A stretch of DNA of 64,000 nt, from positions 1,674,001-1,738,000 of the forward strand of contig OZ240214.1 of NCBI GenBank assembly GCA_965197575.1, read 5' to 3'. Below the pieces are notes generated by a model. That model was not told the origin of the DNA and did not search any database. It saw only the letters and a list, made by a program, of their open reading frames with translations. Positions 1 to 8,142 of this stretch are shown in pieces. Made by a program: the position numbers and the translations under genes. Every line of letters begins with the position of its first letter. Within the stretch, counting starts at the first letter, position 1. The DNA is from VXOI01 sp965197575. GTDB taxonomy: Bacteria; Chloroflexota; Dehalococcoidia; Lucifugimonadales; UBA3495.

Positions 1-41
1 TCGAAGTATTCGCCCTTCAGTCGCCATCGATTGGTGGCCAT
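1..41 (-). CDS. N-terminus of a DUF1326-like protein (runs off left edge)
   Basis: Only the first 13 codons lie inside the window. Read on the minus strand from an ATG at 41 they give MATNRWRLKGEYF, which resembles the usual opening of DUF1326 proteins (Trp, then G-E/D-Y-F just before a Cys-rich segment). A GAGGTG ribosome-binding site sits 6 nt upstream of the ATG, which supports a real start. The family call rests on memory of the family's N-terminus and on 13 residues, so it is tentative; the gene is divergent from the SDR gene at 172. Confidence 0.4.
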   Translation of the reverse strand, partial: MATNRWRLKGEYF

Positions 42-171
42 CGTATTCACCTCAACCGAGACTAGACGCGGCCGAAGTCGTCCTTCTTGACGACCAGCCA
101 TTGCTTACGTCCGAAGCATATTCCAACCGGAATGGCATTACAATAACCGGAAAAGATCGAGGAGGCTGGCG

Positions 172-924
172 ATGCGTCTGGAGAATAAAGTGGCGCTGAT
201 CAGCGGCGGGGCCCGGGGTATGGGAGCGGTCGAGGCACGGCTGTTCGCCGGGGAGGGCGCAAAGGTGGTCATTGGCGATGTTCTAGAAGAGGAAGGCCGC
301 CAGACGGAGGCGGCGGTGAACGAGGCTGGCGGCGAATGCGTCTTCGTGCGGTTGGACGTCACCAGCGAGGAGGACTGGGCGCAGGCGGTGGCTACCGCGG
401 TCGGCCGCTTCGGCAAGCTGGACGTCCTGGTCAACAACGCCGGAGTTTCCAGCACCGGAGGGATCGAGGACCTCACCGTCGAGAATTGGGACCGCACCCT
501 GGACATCAACACCAAGGGCGTTTTCTTGGGGACCAAGGCCGCGATACCCGAGATGCGGAAGGCGGGAGGCGGCAGCATCGTCAACATTTCGTCCGGGGCC
601 GGCATCGCGCCCACGCCCGGCACTTCCGGGGCCTATGCGGCCAGCAAGGGAGCGGTCCGCATTCTCAGCAAGTCCACGGCGGTGCAGTACGCCCGCGAAA
701 ACATCCGGTGCAACTCGGTGCATCCCGGCCCCATCGAGACCCCGATGCTACGCGCCGCCCGGTCGGAGACCGCGCAACTCGACGACATGGTCGACCGGGT
801 GCCCTTGGGCCGGATCGGTCGGCCAGAAGAGATCGCCTACGGGGTGTTGTATCTCGCCTCGGACGAGTCGTCCTTCGTCACCGGCTCGGAGCTGGTGATC
901 GACGGGGGAAGGACGGCGCAGTAA
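172..924 (+). CDS. SDR family NAD(P)-dependent oxidoreductase
   Basis: Classical short-chain dehydrogenase of 250 residues, the normal length. The Rossmann motif GGARGMG is at residues 12-18, NNAG at 88-91, the structural Asn in DIN at 113, and the catalytic Ser141-Tyr155-Lys159 are all present. The Asp at the end of strand beta-2 (VVIGD, about residue 36) suggests NAD rather than NADP; this is inference. Substrate is unknown, probably a secondary alcohol or ketone of a xenobiotic or steroid-like compound. It is strikingly similar to the gene at 2541, and the two flank an oppositely oriented TRAP-type binding lipoprotein, so they may act on the imported compound. The start is supported by GAGGAGG 8 nt upstream of ATG. 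Confidence 0.93.
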   Translation: MRLENKVALISGGARGMGAVEARLFAGEGAKVVIGDVLEEEGRQTEAAVNEAGGECVFVRLDVTSEEDWAQAVATAVGRFGKLDVLVNNAGVSSTGGIEDLTVENWDRTLDINTKGVFLGTKAAIPEMRKAGGGSIVNISSGAGIAPTPGTSGAYAASKGAVRILSKSTAVQYARENIRCNSVHPGPIETPMLRAARSETAQLDDMVDRVPLGRIGRPEEIAYGVLYLASDESSFVTGSELVIDGGRTAQ

Positions 925-932
925 AAAGAAGA

Positions 933-961
933 CCCCCTCTCTCGTACACCAAGAGAGGGGG
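933..961 (-). terminator. Rho-independent terminator of the binding-protein gene
   Basis: Perfect 10-bp inverted repeat CCCCCTCTCT (933-942) / AGAGAGGGGG (952-961) with a 9-nt loop. Read on the minus strand it is followed by TCTTCTTTTT, a good U-tract, so it terminates the minus-strand gene ending at 987. It lies between convergent genes and may also act on the plus strand, though with no T-run there. Confidence 0.8.
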
Positions 962-986
962 CAATCAATACCGGGTTGCCTGGCCT

Positions 987-2366
987 TTACTTCGTGCGGG
1001 TTACACTGCCGTCGGGCTCGACGCTGAGGCCGACGACGGGGCCGATGGCCTCGTTGAAGACCTGAACGAAGTGAGCGTCGGGGCCGCCAACCCGGTCTAC
1101 CCAGTTGGGCACCACGTTTTCGAGCACGGACTTGTCGCTAAGCGCCCGCATCTCGGGGCCAAACTCGACGTAGGTCATCCCAGCGTCGATGTTCTTCTGC
1201 AAGCCCAACTCGTTCTGGATGGAACCCAAACGCAGCGCCTCCAGTTCGAGCTTGGCCGCCTCCTCCTTCATGATCTCTTGCAAGTCTTCAGGTATGGACG
1301 CCCAAACGTTCTTGTTGATGACGTTGTGGCTGGAGGGCCAACTGGTCAGAGGGCCGTTGATATATCCGGTTACTTCGTACCAGCGCTGGCCGTACCCCGC
1401 GTCTCCGCCGGTTACGCCGGCGTCCAGAATCGCCCGCTCCAAGGCCGTGTAGACCTCCGTGAAGGCGAGGAACTGGGGTGCGCCGCCCATGCCTTGAATC
1501 CAGTCGGAGATGGAGGTCCCGAAGGCCCGGGTCTTTTTGTCTTTGAAGTCCGCGGGCATATTCAGAGGCTCTTTGGTAAACAGGAAGATGTCGTCGCCGT
1601 TGTGCCAGTTGACGTTAATGGGGTAGCCCTCGGTAGAGTCGATCAGCAATTGCTCCACTTCGGGAAGCAAGTTTATGGTGGCCTCGAACTGCTGATCGCG
1701 GGCCGTATACAAGCCGAACAAGTATTGTATCTCCAGGGCGGGCAACTCGCCGGCGACGTAGGGGCCGATTATATTGACCATGTCCAGCGTGCCTTCGCGG
1801 GCCATCGGAAGCGTGTCGGTACCGGCGATTCCCAGTTCGGGGAAGGATGTACCTTGGAGGATGAGTTGTCCGTTGGTGCGCTCCGCCAGGTTGGGGGCCC
1901 AGAAAGTCTCCATTATCTTGCAAAACACCAACGCCCGGTTCACGCAGGCATTCTGTATAACGATGTTTTCCCCTTCGCTGACCAATGGTGTCGGGTCCAG
2001 GAACTTGGCCCGGTCGATCACGCTACGGTAGTAGTCGGACTCGTAGACAAACCGGTGTGTCTCCAGAGCGGAAAGAGGAACGTTGCCGTCGGCGTCGCCC
2101 TCTTCCTTGGTGGAGGCGGGGCCTACCAACTGGCTGAGGTCGCCGACGAAGATGGCCCCCGGTCCGTTGGCGCGCTCGGCCGCTATGGCCAGCAGTTCAG
2201 AGCTGTAGTCTCCGGTGGCCGGGGCCATGGTGGCCGCCGGTGGTTCCGTGGGCGCCGCCGTCGGCGCGGGCGTTTCGGTCGGCGGCACGGGGGTCGGGTC
2301 TGAGCCGCAGGCCAGCACCGCCATGATTACGATAACCATCAGTCCGAATAGTAGATATATGCGCAT
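987..2366 (-). CDS. TRAP-type (DctP family) solute-binding lipoprotein, paralog 1
   Basis: Extracytoplasmic binding protein of 459 residues for an organic acid or related solute. The start at 2366 is chosen because AGGAG lies 6 nt upstream and because it begins directly with a lipoprotein signal peptide: hydrophobic core, then LAC with the acylated Cys at residue 20, followed by a Thr/Pro-rich spacer typical of Chloroflexota lipoproteins. The mature domain carries the blocks GPGAIFVGDLSQLVGPA and ACVNRALVFC that recur in the binding domains at 49788 and 60340, including a conserved Cys-x6-Cys pair. The late ALERAILDAGVTGGDAGYG and QRWYEV motifs are typical of DctP proteins. No DctQ/DctM permease genes occur nearby, so its membrane partner is elsewhere or different. 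Confidence 0.85.
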   Translation of the reverse strand: MRIYLLFGLMVIVIMAVLACGSDPTPVPPTETPAPTAAPTEPPAATMAPATGDYSSELLAIAAERANGPGAIFVGDLSQLVGPASTKEEGDADGNVPLSALETHRFVYESDYYRSVIDRAKFLDPTPLVSEGENIVIQNACVNRALVFCKIMETFWAPNLAERTNGQLILQGTSFPELGIAGTDTLPMAREGTLDMVNIIGPYVAGELPALEIQYLFGLYTARDQQFEATINLLPEVEQLLIDSTEGYPINVNWHNGDDIFLFTKEPLNMPADFKDKKTRAFGTSISDWIQGMGGAPQFLAFTEVYTALERAILDAGVTGGDAGYGQRWYEVTGYINGPLTSWPSSHNVINKNVWASIPEDLQEIMKEEAAKLELEALRLGSIQNELGLQKNIDAGMTYVEFGPEMRALSDKSVLENVVPNWVDRVGGPDAHFVQVFNEAIGPVVGLSVEPDGSVTRTK

Positions 2367-2540
2367 TTGTGGCTCCTGTATACGGATATTGGTTCCTGAT
2401 GCTCTGTAACCGGTCAACACGGTTGTAACCTGCGCCAGGCAATCAGCACGCGATTATATGTACCACCCCCGCCCGCGTCAACGGCCAATTGGCATTGAAA
2501 CGGCTATACTAGCCGGAGAATCTTGACGAGGAGCAGATAC

Positions 2541-3290
<750 letters not shown>

Positions 3291-3326
3291 CCTGCGATTC
3301 ACGCTCCCCCAAGGAGTAGAATAGCG

Positions 3327-3365
3327 ATGTCCCCACCACTCAGCCCGAAGGAGTCTGTGCTATGA
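3327..3365 (+). other. Possible 12-codon leader ORF coupled to the next gene
   Basis: AAGGAG at 3311-3316 is followed 10 nt later by an ATG at 3327 that opens a 12-codon frame, MSPPLSPKESVL. Its TGA (3363-3365) overlaps the ATG of the next gene (3362-3364) as ATGA. The second ribosome-binding site, GAAGGAG, lies inside this mini-ORF. The geometry fits translational coupling, but such a short frame could be chance. Confidence 0.35.
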
Positions 3366-3949
3366 CTACAGCGAGCCCCATCGACCCCAATCGCCTGCTG
3401 CTCACCGGGGAAAACCCCTACATCCGGCTCAGCGAGACCGACGGCGGCCCAGCCACCAGCGACGCCAGCTTCTGGCGCATCCTGTTCTCGCCGGGCGGGC
3501 CGGGCCACGTGCTCTTCCTGCAAAGCGAGCTGACCAACGACGAGCCCCGGGTATACACCGACAACATCCAGATGACCCGCTGGCTGCAGGGCGAGATTCA
3601 GGGAAGAATCAACCCCACCTTCGGCAACCTGGAGCTTCCCGCCATCGAGGCGAGCTTCAGGAGTTCCGGCGACCTGCGGTCTTTCTGGACGGAGTGGGTC
3701 AATGCCGGAAGCGATGAGATCGCCCTGACCTGGCACGACCTGGGAGAACCGTTCCTCAGCCACAGCTTTCCCGGCGGAAACCCGGAGCGGCCCCACGGCG
3801 TGTCCACGGTGCTGATTCCGGCCAACGGCGCCCGTCTCACCATCAACGGCCAACAGGCCGCAGGACGCCCCTTCCCCCGGCAACGGGACGCCCGCATCCA
3901 TAGCACCTGCGCCCTGGCGTTCTCCGAGTCTTGGACGCTGCCCTACTGA
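3362..3949 (+). CDS. Conserved-looking protein of unknown function (195 aa)
   Basis: I do not recognise this family. It is 195 residues, soluble, with no signal peptide or membrane segment. It contains PGGPGHVLFLQSEL near residue 48 and a C-terminal stretch, HSTCALAFSESWTLPY, that is rich in aromatic residues. It reads like a compact beta-rich enzyme or binding domain. A GAAGGAG site lies 8 nt upstream of the ATG. It follows the second SDR in the same direction with a 71-nt gap, so it may share that transcript; that neighbour is the only hint to its role. Confidence 0.75.
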   Translation: MTTASPIDPNRLLLTGENPYIRLSETDGGPATSDASFWRILFSPGGPGHVLFLQSELTNDEPRVYTDNIQMTRWLQGEIQGRINPTFGNLELPAIEASFRSSGDLRSFWTEWVNAGSDEIALTWHDLGEPFLSHSFPGGNPERPHGVSTVLIPANGARLTINGQQAAGRPFPRQRDARIHSTCALAFSESWTLPY

Positions 3950-4010
3950 GGTCCCGGAGCCATCTTCCCGAAAGAGGGAATCTCCGGCTCCTTCCCGGAC
4001 TATCCCCGGG

Positions 4011-4967
4011 TCAGCTCTGGAGTTTCCGGGACAGGTTCTCGTACATGTCGTCCACCATGGCGTCCAGGCCGAAGTCGGGACGCCATGCCCACTCCTGGCG
4101 GGCTACGGTGTCGTCCAGGGAGTTGGGCCAGGAGTCGGCGATGTACTGGCGAAGCGGGTCTACATCGTAGTCCATGACGAAGCCCGGTACGCGCCTGCGG
4201 ATGGCGCGGGCCAGTTGTTCCGGCTCGAAGCTCATGGAATTGACGTTGAAGTCGGCATGGTGCTTCAGGCTGGCGACATCGGCCTCGGCTACTTCGACCA
4301 GAGCCTTGATGGCGTCGGGAACGTACATCATCGGCAGGTAGGTGCCGGGGCGCAGGTAGCAGGTGTAGCGTCCCTCCCGAATCGCGCCATAGAAGGCGTC
4401 CACGGCGTAATCGGTGGTGCCGCCCCCAGGCTCCACCTTCCAACTGACCACGCCGGGCAGCCGGACGCCGCGCACGTCCAGCCCCACCCGCTCGAAGAAG
4501 TAGTTGCCCATCAGCTCCCCGAAAACCTTGGAGATGCCGTACAGCGAAGTGGGCCTTTGCAGGGTCTCGTTGGGGGTGTTGTCGTGGGGCGTGTCCAGCC
4601 CAAAGGCGGCGATGGAGCTGGGAATGATTACCCGCTCCAGCCCGGTATCGCTGGCTGCTTCCAGCACGTTCAGCAGGCCGGTTATGTTGACCCGGTGGGA
4701 CAGGGGGCGGTTGGCTTCGGCAGCCACTGAAAGCAAAGAGCCGAGATGATACAGCGAGTCTATCCCGTAGTCCCGGATGGCGCGGTCTACCGAGGCTTGG
4801 CCGGTAACGTCTACTTGGGTGGACGGGCCGCCGCCGGCCACCTCGCCGGTGAGTGGGCTCCGGTGTGCGGCGGCGACGACGTTTTCCCCGCCGTAGCGCT
4901 CACGCAGGGCCGGGACCAACTCGGAGCCAAGCTGACCGGACGCGCCGGTAACGAGTATTCGCTTCAT
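4011..4967 (-). CDS. L-threonine 3-dehydrogenase, SDR (epimerase-like) type
   Basis: NAD-dependent oxidation of L-threonine to 2-amino-3-ketobutyrate. The 318-residue protein is an extended SDR: TGASGQLG at residues 7-14, Ser117/118, and catalytic Tyr143-x3-Lys147 (YGISK). It also has the block GGGTTDYAVDAFYGA (181-195) followed by YTCYLRPGTYLPMMY, which in the family marks the eukaryote/Bacteroidetes-type threonine dehydrogenase rather than UDP-glucose epimerase. The C-terminal DPLRQYIADSWPNSLDD block is also diagnostic. Translation starts at the second of two close ATGs (ATGAATGAAG). It is divergent from the selenoprotein gene, separated by a short region with a duplicated promoter-like repeat. 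Confidence 0.85.
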   Translation of the reverse strand: MKRILVTGASGQLGSELVPALRERYGGENVVAAAHRSPLTGEVAGGGPSTQVDVTGQASVDRAIRDYGIDSLYHLGSLLSVAAEANRPLSHRVNITGLLNVLEAASDTGLERVIIPSSIAAFGLDTPHDNTPNETLQRPTSLYGISKVFGELMGNYFFERVGLDVRGVRLPGVVSWKVEPGGGTTDYAVDAFYGAIREGRYTCYLRPGTYLPMMYVPDAIKALVEVAEADVASLKHHADFNVNSMSFEPEQLARAIRRRVPGFVMDYDVDPLRQYIADSWPNSLDDTVARQEWAWRPDFGLDAMVDDMYENLSRKLQS

Positions 4968-4981
4968 TCATCGCTCCATTG

Positions 4982-5012
4982 GTTTAGAATAACCCTCGTT
5001 TAGAATAACCCT
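4982..5012. repeat. Tandem 15-nt repeat in a divergent promoter region
   Basis: GTTTAGAATAACCCT occurs at 4982-4996 and again at 4998-5012. Each copy contains TAGAAT, a close match to a bacterial -10 box, so the repeat duplicates a promoter element or an operator between the threonine dehydrogenase and the selenoprotein gene. Confidence 0.6.
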
Positions 5013-5033
5013 ACTGGCGCAGGAGGAGCAGCG

Positions 5034-5663
5034 ATGACCAGGCGAGACGGCCTCCCGGAGGCGTGGGTCGCCATCCCCACCGAGGAAGAACACCGGGCCC
5101 AGTTGCCGCCCGGCGCGCCCGCGGGCAACTACGATTTCGGCTACCTGCCGGCCATGGGGCGGCTTCAGGCCAGGCACAAGAGCATCGGCCCACTGTTCGG
5201 GGCATTGTACCGGCAAGTCATGTTCGGCCCCGGCGAACTGGACCGCCAGGAGCGGGAAATGGTGGCGGCAGTGGCGGCCGCAGCCCAGGACTGCGAGTAT
5301 TGAACCGTTTCCCACGCAGAGTTTCTGCGTGCCGAGGACGGCGACCCGGCCATCGTCGAGGCCGTGACTCACCGGAGGTGGCGGGAACTCTCTTCCCTCA
5401 CTCCCCGCCAGCGCGCCCTGTGCGCCGTGGCCGAAAAGCTGAGCGCCACGCCCACCCGAATGGTGGAGGCCGACTGGCAGCCGCTGCGGGACCTGGGCTT
5501 CGACGACACGGCCCTGCTGGAAGTGGGCCACATCACCGGCATCTTCAACTACCTGACCCGCTTGGCCGACGGGTTCGGCCTGCAACTGGACCACCGGACC
5601 AGAGCGGCATCGGAAACCGGAGTCGCCCTGCGCCGTCCGGCGGAGCAGGCGGCGGGAGCTTAG
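5034..5663 (+). CDS. Probable selenoprotein: AhpD/carboxymuconolactone decarboxylase-like peroxidase-related protein
   Basis: Two pieces of one AhpD-like protein lie in the same frame, separated only by a TGA at 5301-5303. Read through, the protein is 209 residues with the UGA at position 90: Cys87-Glu-Tyr-U90-Thr-Val-Ser-His94. The family's active site is C-x-x-C-x-x-x-H preceded by a conserved Glu (here Glu75), so the UGA stands exactly at the second redox cysteine. A hairpin of bacterial SECIS geometry begins 9 nt after the UGA (separate entry). The downstream part has no start codon with a ribosome-binding site, and continues the family's second half (RWRELSSLTPRQRALCAVAEKL). Start: AGGAGG 7 nt before ATG 5034. 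Expected role is thiol-dependent peroxide or alkylhydroperoxide reduction. An FMN-binding protein gene follows 10 nt later. If the organism lacks selenocysteine machinery, this would instead be a nonsense pseudogene. Confidence 0.8.
5301..5331 (+). promoter_or_regulatory. UGA codon plus candidate bacterial SECIS hairpin
   Basis: After TGA (5301-5303) and a 9-nt spacer, CACGCAGA (5313-5320) pairs perfectly with TCTGCGTG (5324-5331) around the loop GTT. The loop opens with G and lies 17 nt after the UGA. Known bacterial SECIS elements have a G in the first positions of a small apical loop at about 16-37 nt from the UGA, and the E. coli fdhF upper stem-loop is also 17 nt with a 3-nt GGU loop, so both size and placement fit. 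Confidence 0.75.
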
Positions 5664-5673
5664 GAGGCGGAAC

Positions 5674-6108
5674 GTGATCGAGCTAACGGAAGAAATGACC
5701 CGGTTGATCAACAACGCGCGGGAGGACGGCTACCCCTGCATCGTGGGCACGGCCTCCGCCGACGGCACCCCCAACTGCGGCTACATCGGCACGGTGCTGA
5801 CCGTCGGCGACAATACCCTCATCTACCGGGACCGCACCGGGCGAATACCTTTGGACCACATCGAGGAAAATCCCAAGGTCATCGTCCTGTTCCGCAACAC
5901 CGTCCAAGACGCCGGATGGAAGTTCCGCTGCACCGCCAGCGTGGCCCGGCAGGGCGAAGTGTACGACGACATGACCAACCGCTTGGCCGAGTCCGGGCTG
6001 ATAACCGACCCAAGCCTCGGCGGGGCCATCGTCATCCTGCAAATCGACCAAGTGCTGACCCTGTTCGGCGAAGTGCTGCAAGAGCGTGAACCGGGCTTGC
6101 GCTGGTGA
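5674..6108 (+). CDS. Pyridoxamine 5'-phosphate oxidase-like FMN-binding protein
   Basis: A 144-residue split-barrel flavin-binding protein. The start is GTG at 5674, supported by AGGAGG 6 nt upstream. The N-terminal half has the family pattern 'PCIVGTASADGTPNCGYIG', then YRDRTGRIPLDHIEENPKV, typical of small PNPOx-fold proteins that bind FMN or F420 and act on small substrates or heme. Ten nucleotides separate it from the selenoprotein gene, so the two are probably co-transcribed, which suggests a shared redox or detoxification role. Exact substrate is not visible from sequence. Confidence 0.8.
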   Translation: MIELTEEMTRLINNAREDGYPCIVGTASADGTPNCGYIGTVLTVGDNTLIYRDRTGRIPLDHIEENPKVIVLFRNTVQDAGWKFRCTASVARQGEVYDDMTNRLAESGLITDPSLGGAIVILQIDQVLTLFGEVLQEREPGLRW

Positions 6109-6121
6109 AGGCTTTTACAAC

Positions 6122-6193
6122 ACAGAGCGTACAAGCGTACAGAGGACACAAAGAGTCAATAACGGAAAACTCCGTGGTCTCTGTGCGCTCTGT
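6122..6193. repeat. Dispersed intergenic hairpin repeat, family A (ACAGAG type)
   Basis: ACAGAGCG (6122-6129) and CGCTCTGT (6186-6193) bound an imperfect inverted repeat rich in CACAGAG and CTCTGTG. Similar elements occur at 13310-13415 and 47452-47516, always between genes. Confidence 0.55.
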
Positions 6194-6208
6194 ATTTAAT
6201 CCGTTCCT

Positions 6209-6454
6209 CTATTCGACTATTTTCACCCTGTCGAACTGGTCGGCGTTCAGGTTGAAGGTGCGGCCCAGCCGGTCCCACTTGATGATCAGCCAGTGCAGGC
6301 CGGCGGCGGTGCGGCGGACGATGTTGACTTCGCCTGTGTCGCCCACCTGAATCATATGGGGGGTGCTGTCCACCGGCGCGCCCATGTTCACCCGCACCGG
6401 AATCTCGGCGACGGCCTCGACCCTGTCGCCTGCCTCAAAAGCGTCGCAACTCAT
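6209..6454 (-). CDS. Small protein of unknown function, probable SH3-like beta barrel
   Basis: An 81-residue protein with alternating short hydrophobic strands and glycines: FEAGDRVEAVAEI, then VGDTGEVNIVRR and LHWLIIKWDRLGRTF. This pattern resembles small SH3/KOW-like barrels (G-D-x-V and G-D-x-G-x-V turns), but no family can be named. AGGGAACGG lies just upstream of its ATG. It stands alone between a repeat and the flavin monooxygenase gene and is read from the same strand as its downstream and upstream neighbours. Confidence 0.65.
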   Translation of the reverse strand: MSCDAFEAGDRVEAVAEIPVRVNMGAPVDSTPHMIQVGDTGEVNIVRRTAAGLHWLIIKWDRLGRTFNLNADQFDRVKIVE

Positions 6455-6488
6455 ACCGTTCCCTCCATTTTGGCGAATATGGAGTTTG

Positions 6489-6541
6489 GAGTGTGGAAAT
6501 AGGGAACGCGGGGCGTGTCAATTCCACACTCAACATTCCGA
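6489..6541. repeat. Dispersed intergenic repeat, family B (GAGTGTGGAA type)
   Basis: GAGTGTGGAA (6489-6498) and TTCCACACTC (6532-6541) form a 10-bp perfect inverted repeat. A second member lies at 24916-24945. Both are followed by ATTC-rich sequence. Confidence 0.55.
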
Positions 6542-6546
6542 ATTCT

Positions 6547-7590
6547 TCATTCCAGGTTGGGCACCACTTCTTCCATCATCAGGCGCAGGCTGTTGGACTG
6601 GTTTTCCAACGGGATAAGGTTGCCGTAGTTCACCTCGAACATCACTTGGTCCAGACCCAACTCTTCGCCCAACGACGCCAGCTTCTCCAGCACCGCTTCC
6701 GGGGTGCCGTAGGCCACCTTGTCACGGACCCAGTCGTCGTAGGTCATGTTGCGGACGCGCTCCGCTTGGGCGCCCCAGTCGCCCAGGGTGCCGACGTGCC
6801 CGGCGTAGGACGCCACGCGGTCGGAGAGACGCCCCATCGAGAACATCGCGCTCTCCATCGGCTCGTCGTGGGCCTTCTGCGCGTCGTGGGACAGGTAGAT
6901 GGGTATCCGTAGGCCGACCTTGCCCTCGCCTTCGTGTCCGGCGTCCCGCCGCGCCTGCCGGTATTCCTGGATCGACGGCTTCAGTTCCGCCAGCGTAAAG
7001 ACCCGCGAGGGGTTGATCAGGATGTTGTAACCCATCCGGCCGATGATGGGGAAGCTCTCGGCCGAGGTGACGCCCACCCGGATCGGCGGGTGAGGAGTCT
7101 GGAACGGCTTGGGACTGACCGTCAACTCGTTGATGGTGAAATGCTCTCCCTCAAACGAGAAGCTCTCGGTGGTCCAAGCCTTGAGGATGATCTCAATGCT
7201 CTCCTCGAACCGCCCCCGGCTCTCGGCAAAGGGCACTCCGAAGCCCTCGTGGACGTTGGGGAAGGTGCCGCGCCCGATGCCGAACTCCACCCGTCCGTCG
7301 CTGATGTGGTCGAGGGTTGCTATTTCCTCGGCGACGCGCACCGGGTTGGCCAAGGGCAGCAGGAACACCGCCGTGCCCAATCGGATCCGCTGGGTGCGGC
7401 CCGCGATGGCACTGGAAATGGTGACGGGCGACGCCAGGACGCGGCCCGGGTTAAAGTGGTACTCGGCCAGCCAGACCGACTCGACGCCCAACTCCTCGGC
7501 TTCGTCCACCAGCCGGAACGACTCCTTGAACGCCTCGTTTTCGGAGGAACCTTCACGCACCGGGAACTCCAGGAACAGTCCGAAATCCAT
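6547..7590 (-). CDS. LLM class flavin-dependent oxidoreductase (luciferase-like monooxygenase), paralog 1
   Basis: A 347-residue TIM-barrel flavoprotein of the bacterial luciferase superfamily. N-terminal MDFGLFLEFP, LAEYHFNPGRVLASPVT (residues about 41-57), then RIRLGTAVFLLPLANPVRVAEEIATLDH and RVEFGIGRG are the family's classic blocks. These enzymes use FMNH2 (or F420) and O2 to oxidise organic substrates. GAGG lies 5 nt before the ATG and TACAAT (complement of 7649-7654) provides a plausible -10 box. It is closely related to the protein at 11109 and the two flank the toxin/restriction island; expansion of such enzymes is a known trait of SAR202 Chloroflexota. Confidence 0.9.
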   Translation of the reverse strand: MDFGLFLEFPVREGSSENEAFKESFRLVDEAEELGVESVWLAEYHFNPGRVLASPVTISSAIAGRTQRIRLGTAVFLLPLANPVRVAEEIATLDHISDGRVEFGIGRGTFPNVHEGFGVPFAESRGRFEESIEIILKAWTTESFSFEGEHFTINELTVSPKPFQTPHPPIRVGVTSAESFPIIGRMGYNILINPSRVFTLAELKPSIQEYRQARRDAGHEGEGKVGLRIPIYLSHDAQKAHDEPMESAMFSMGRLSDRVASYAGHVGTLGDWGAQAERVRNMTYDDWVRDKVAYGTPEAVLEKLASLGEELGLDQVMFEVNYGNLIPLENQSNSLRLMMEEVVPNLE

Positions 7591-7666
7591 AACCGCCTCA
7601 ACTTGCAGCCCGCGTCCGTGCGGGCCAGACCGGCTAGCCAGTTGTCGAATTGTACACCAAATGACG

Positions 7667-7713
7667 GCTAACGGAAGTGGAGCAGCGCCCGGTTGGGATC
7701 GGCCAGGTAGGGA
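7667..7713 (-). other. Short scar joining a monooxygenase 3' end to a methylase-like fragment
   Basis: GCTAACGGAAGTGG (7667-7680) is also the 3' end of the monooxygenase gene at 11109 (encoding HFR-stop). It is joined directly to AGCAGCGCCCGGTTGGG and TCGGCCAGGTAGG, which match the coding sequence of the methylase-like remnant at 8456 (YLADADPNRALL) apart from a 6-nt gap. It looks like debris from recombination between these two gene ends. Confidence 0.45.
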
Positions 7714-8142
7714 TTAAATTACGGCCAAGTGCCTTTCACTTGCTCTCCGGACGGCATTCAGGGGTATGCGAGTGTCCAGCGTTACCAACCGCGCATCGTG
7801 CGTCACCGCCAGGGCCAGCAGATAAACGTCCGTTAGCTGACGGTGGCCTGACAACTGCCGGCTGTCCACCACAGTATCGTCGAGAAGGCTGATGTCGTCG
7901 CTGATAAATTGATGGTGTTCCGTAGACACGGCAGCCCGCAAACGCCCCATAGCCTCAGCTATGCCCATCGCACCGGGATATTGCGGTTGAGACAGGATGC
8001 GAACACAACCGTTTTGCGTCAGAGGGCAGGTCAGCCAGCCGTCCGCATAGTTGAGATTGAACCAACGGGACGCCCTCGAGTAGTTTGGGTGGTTCGGGTC
8101 AAGCAAAGCGACGAGGACATTTATATCCAGCAGCGACAGAAT
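7714..8142 (-). CDS. PIN-domain toxin (VapC-like ribonuclease)
   Basis: PIN-domain protein of about 140 residues: N-terminal LLDINVLVALLDPNHPNY with the first metal-binding Asp, central DDISLLDD, and C-terminal LTDVYLLALAVTHDARLVTLD with the conserved acidic residues. VapC-type toxins cleave RNA, often tRNA. It immediately follows its antitoxin gene in the same frame, separated only by a TAG stop. The odd point is its start: the only standard start codon (TTG at 8106) would remove the first catalytic Asp, so translation probably begins at CTG 8139 or ATT 8142, just after the antitoxin stop. The coordinate given assumes the ATT. Confidence 0.75.
   Translation of the reverse strand: MLSLLDINVLVALLDPNHPNYSRASRWFNLNYADGWLTCPLTQNGCVRILSQPQYPGAMGIAEAMGRLRAAVSTEHHQFISDDISLLDDTVVDSRQLSGHRQLTDVYLLALAVTHDARLVTLDTRIPLNAVRRASERHLAVI

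Noticed and set aside
336..2303. A 655-codon open frame on the plus strand
   Set aside because: It spans the SDR gene's C-terminal half, a terminator and the antisense of the binding-protein gene; its product has no family character. It is a GC-rich shadow frame.
987..2366. A complete TRAP transporter
   Set aside because: No DctQ- or DctM-like membrane proteins occur in the window next to any of the three binding domains.
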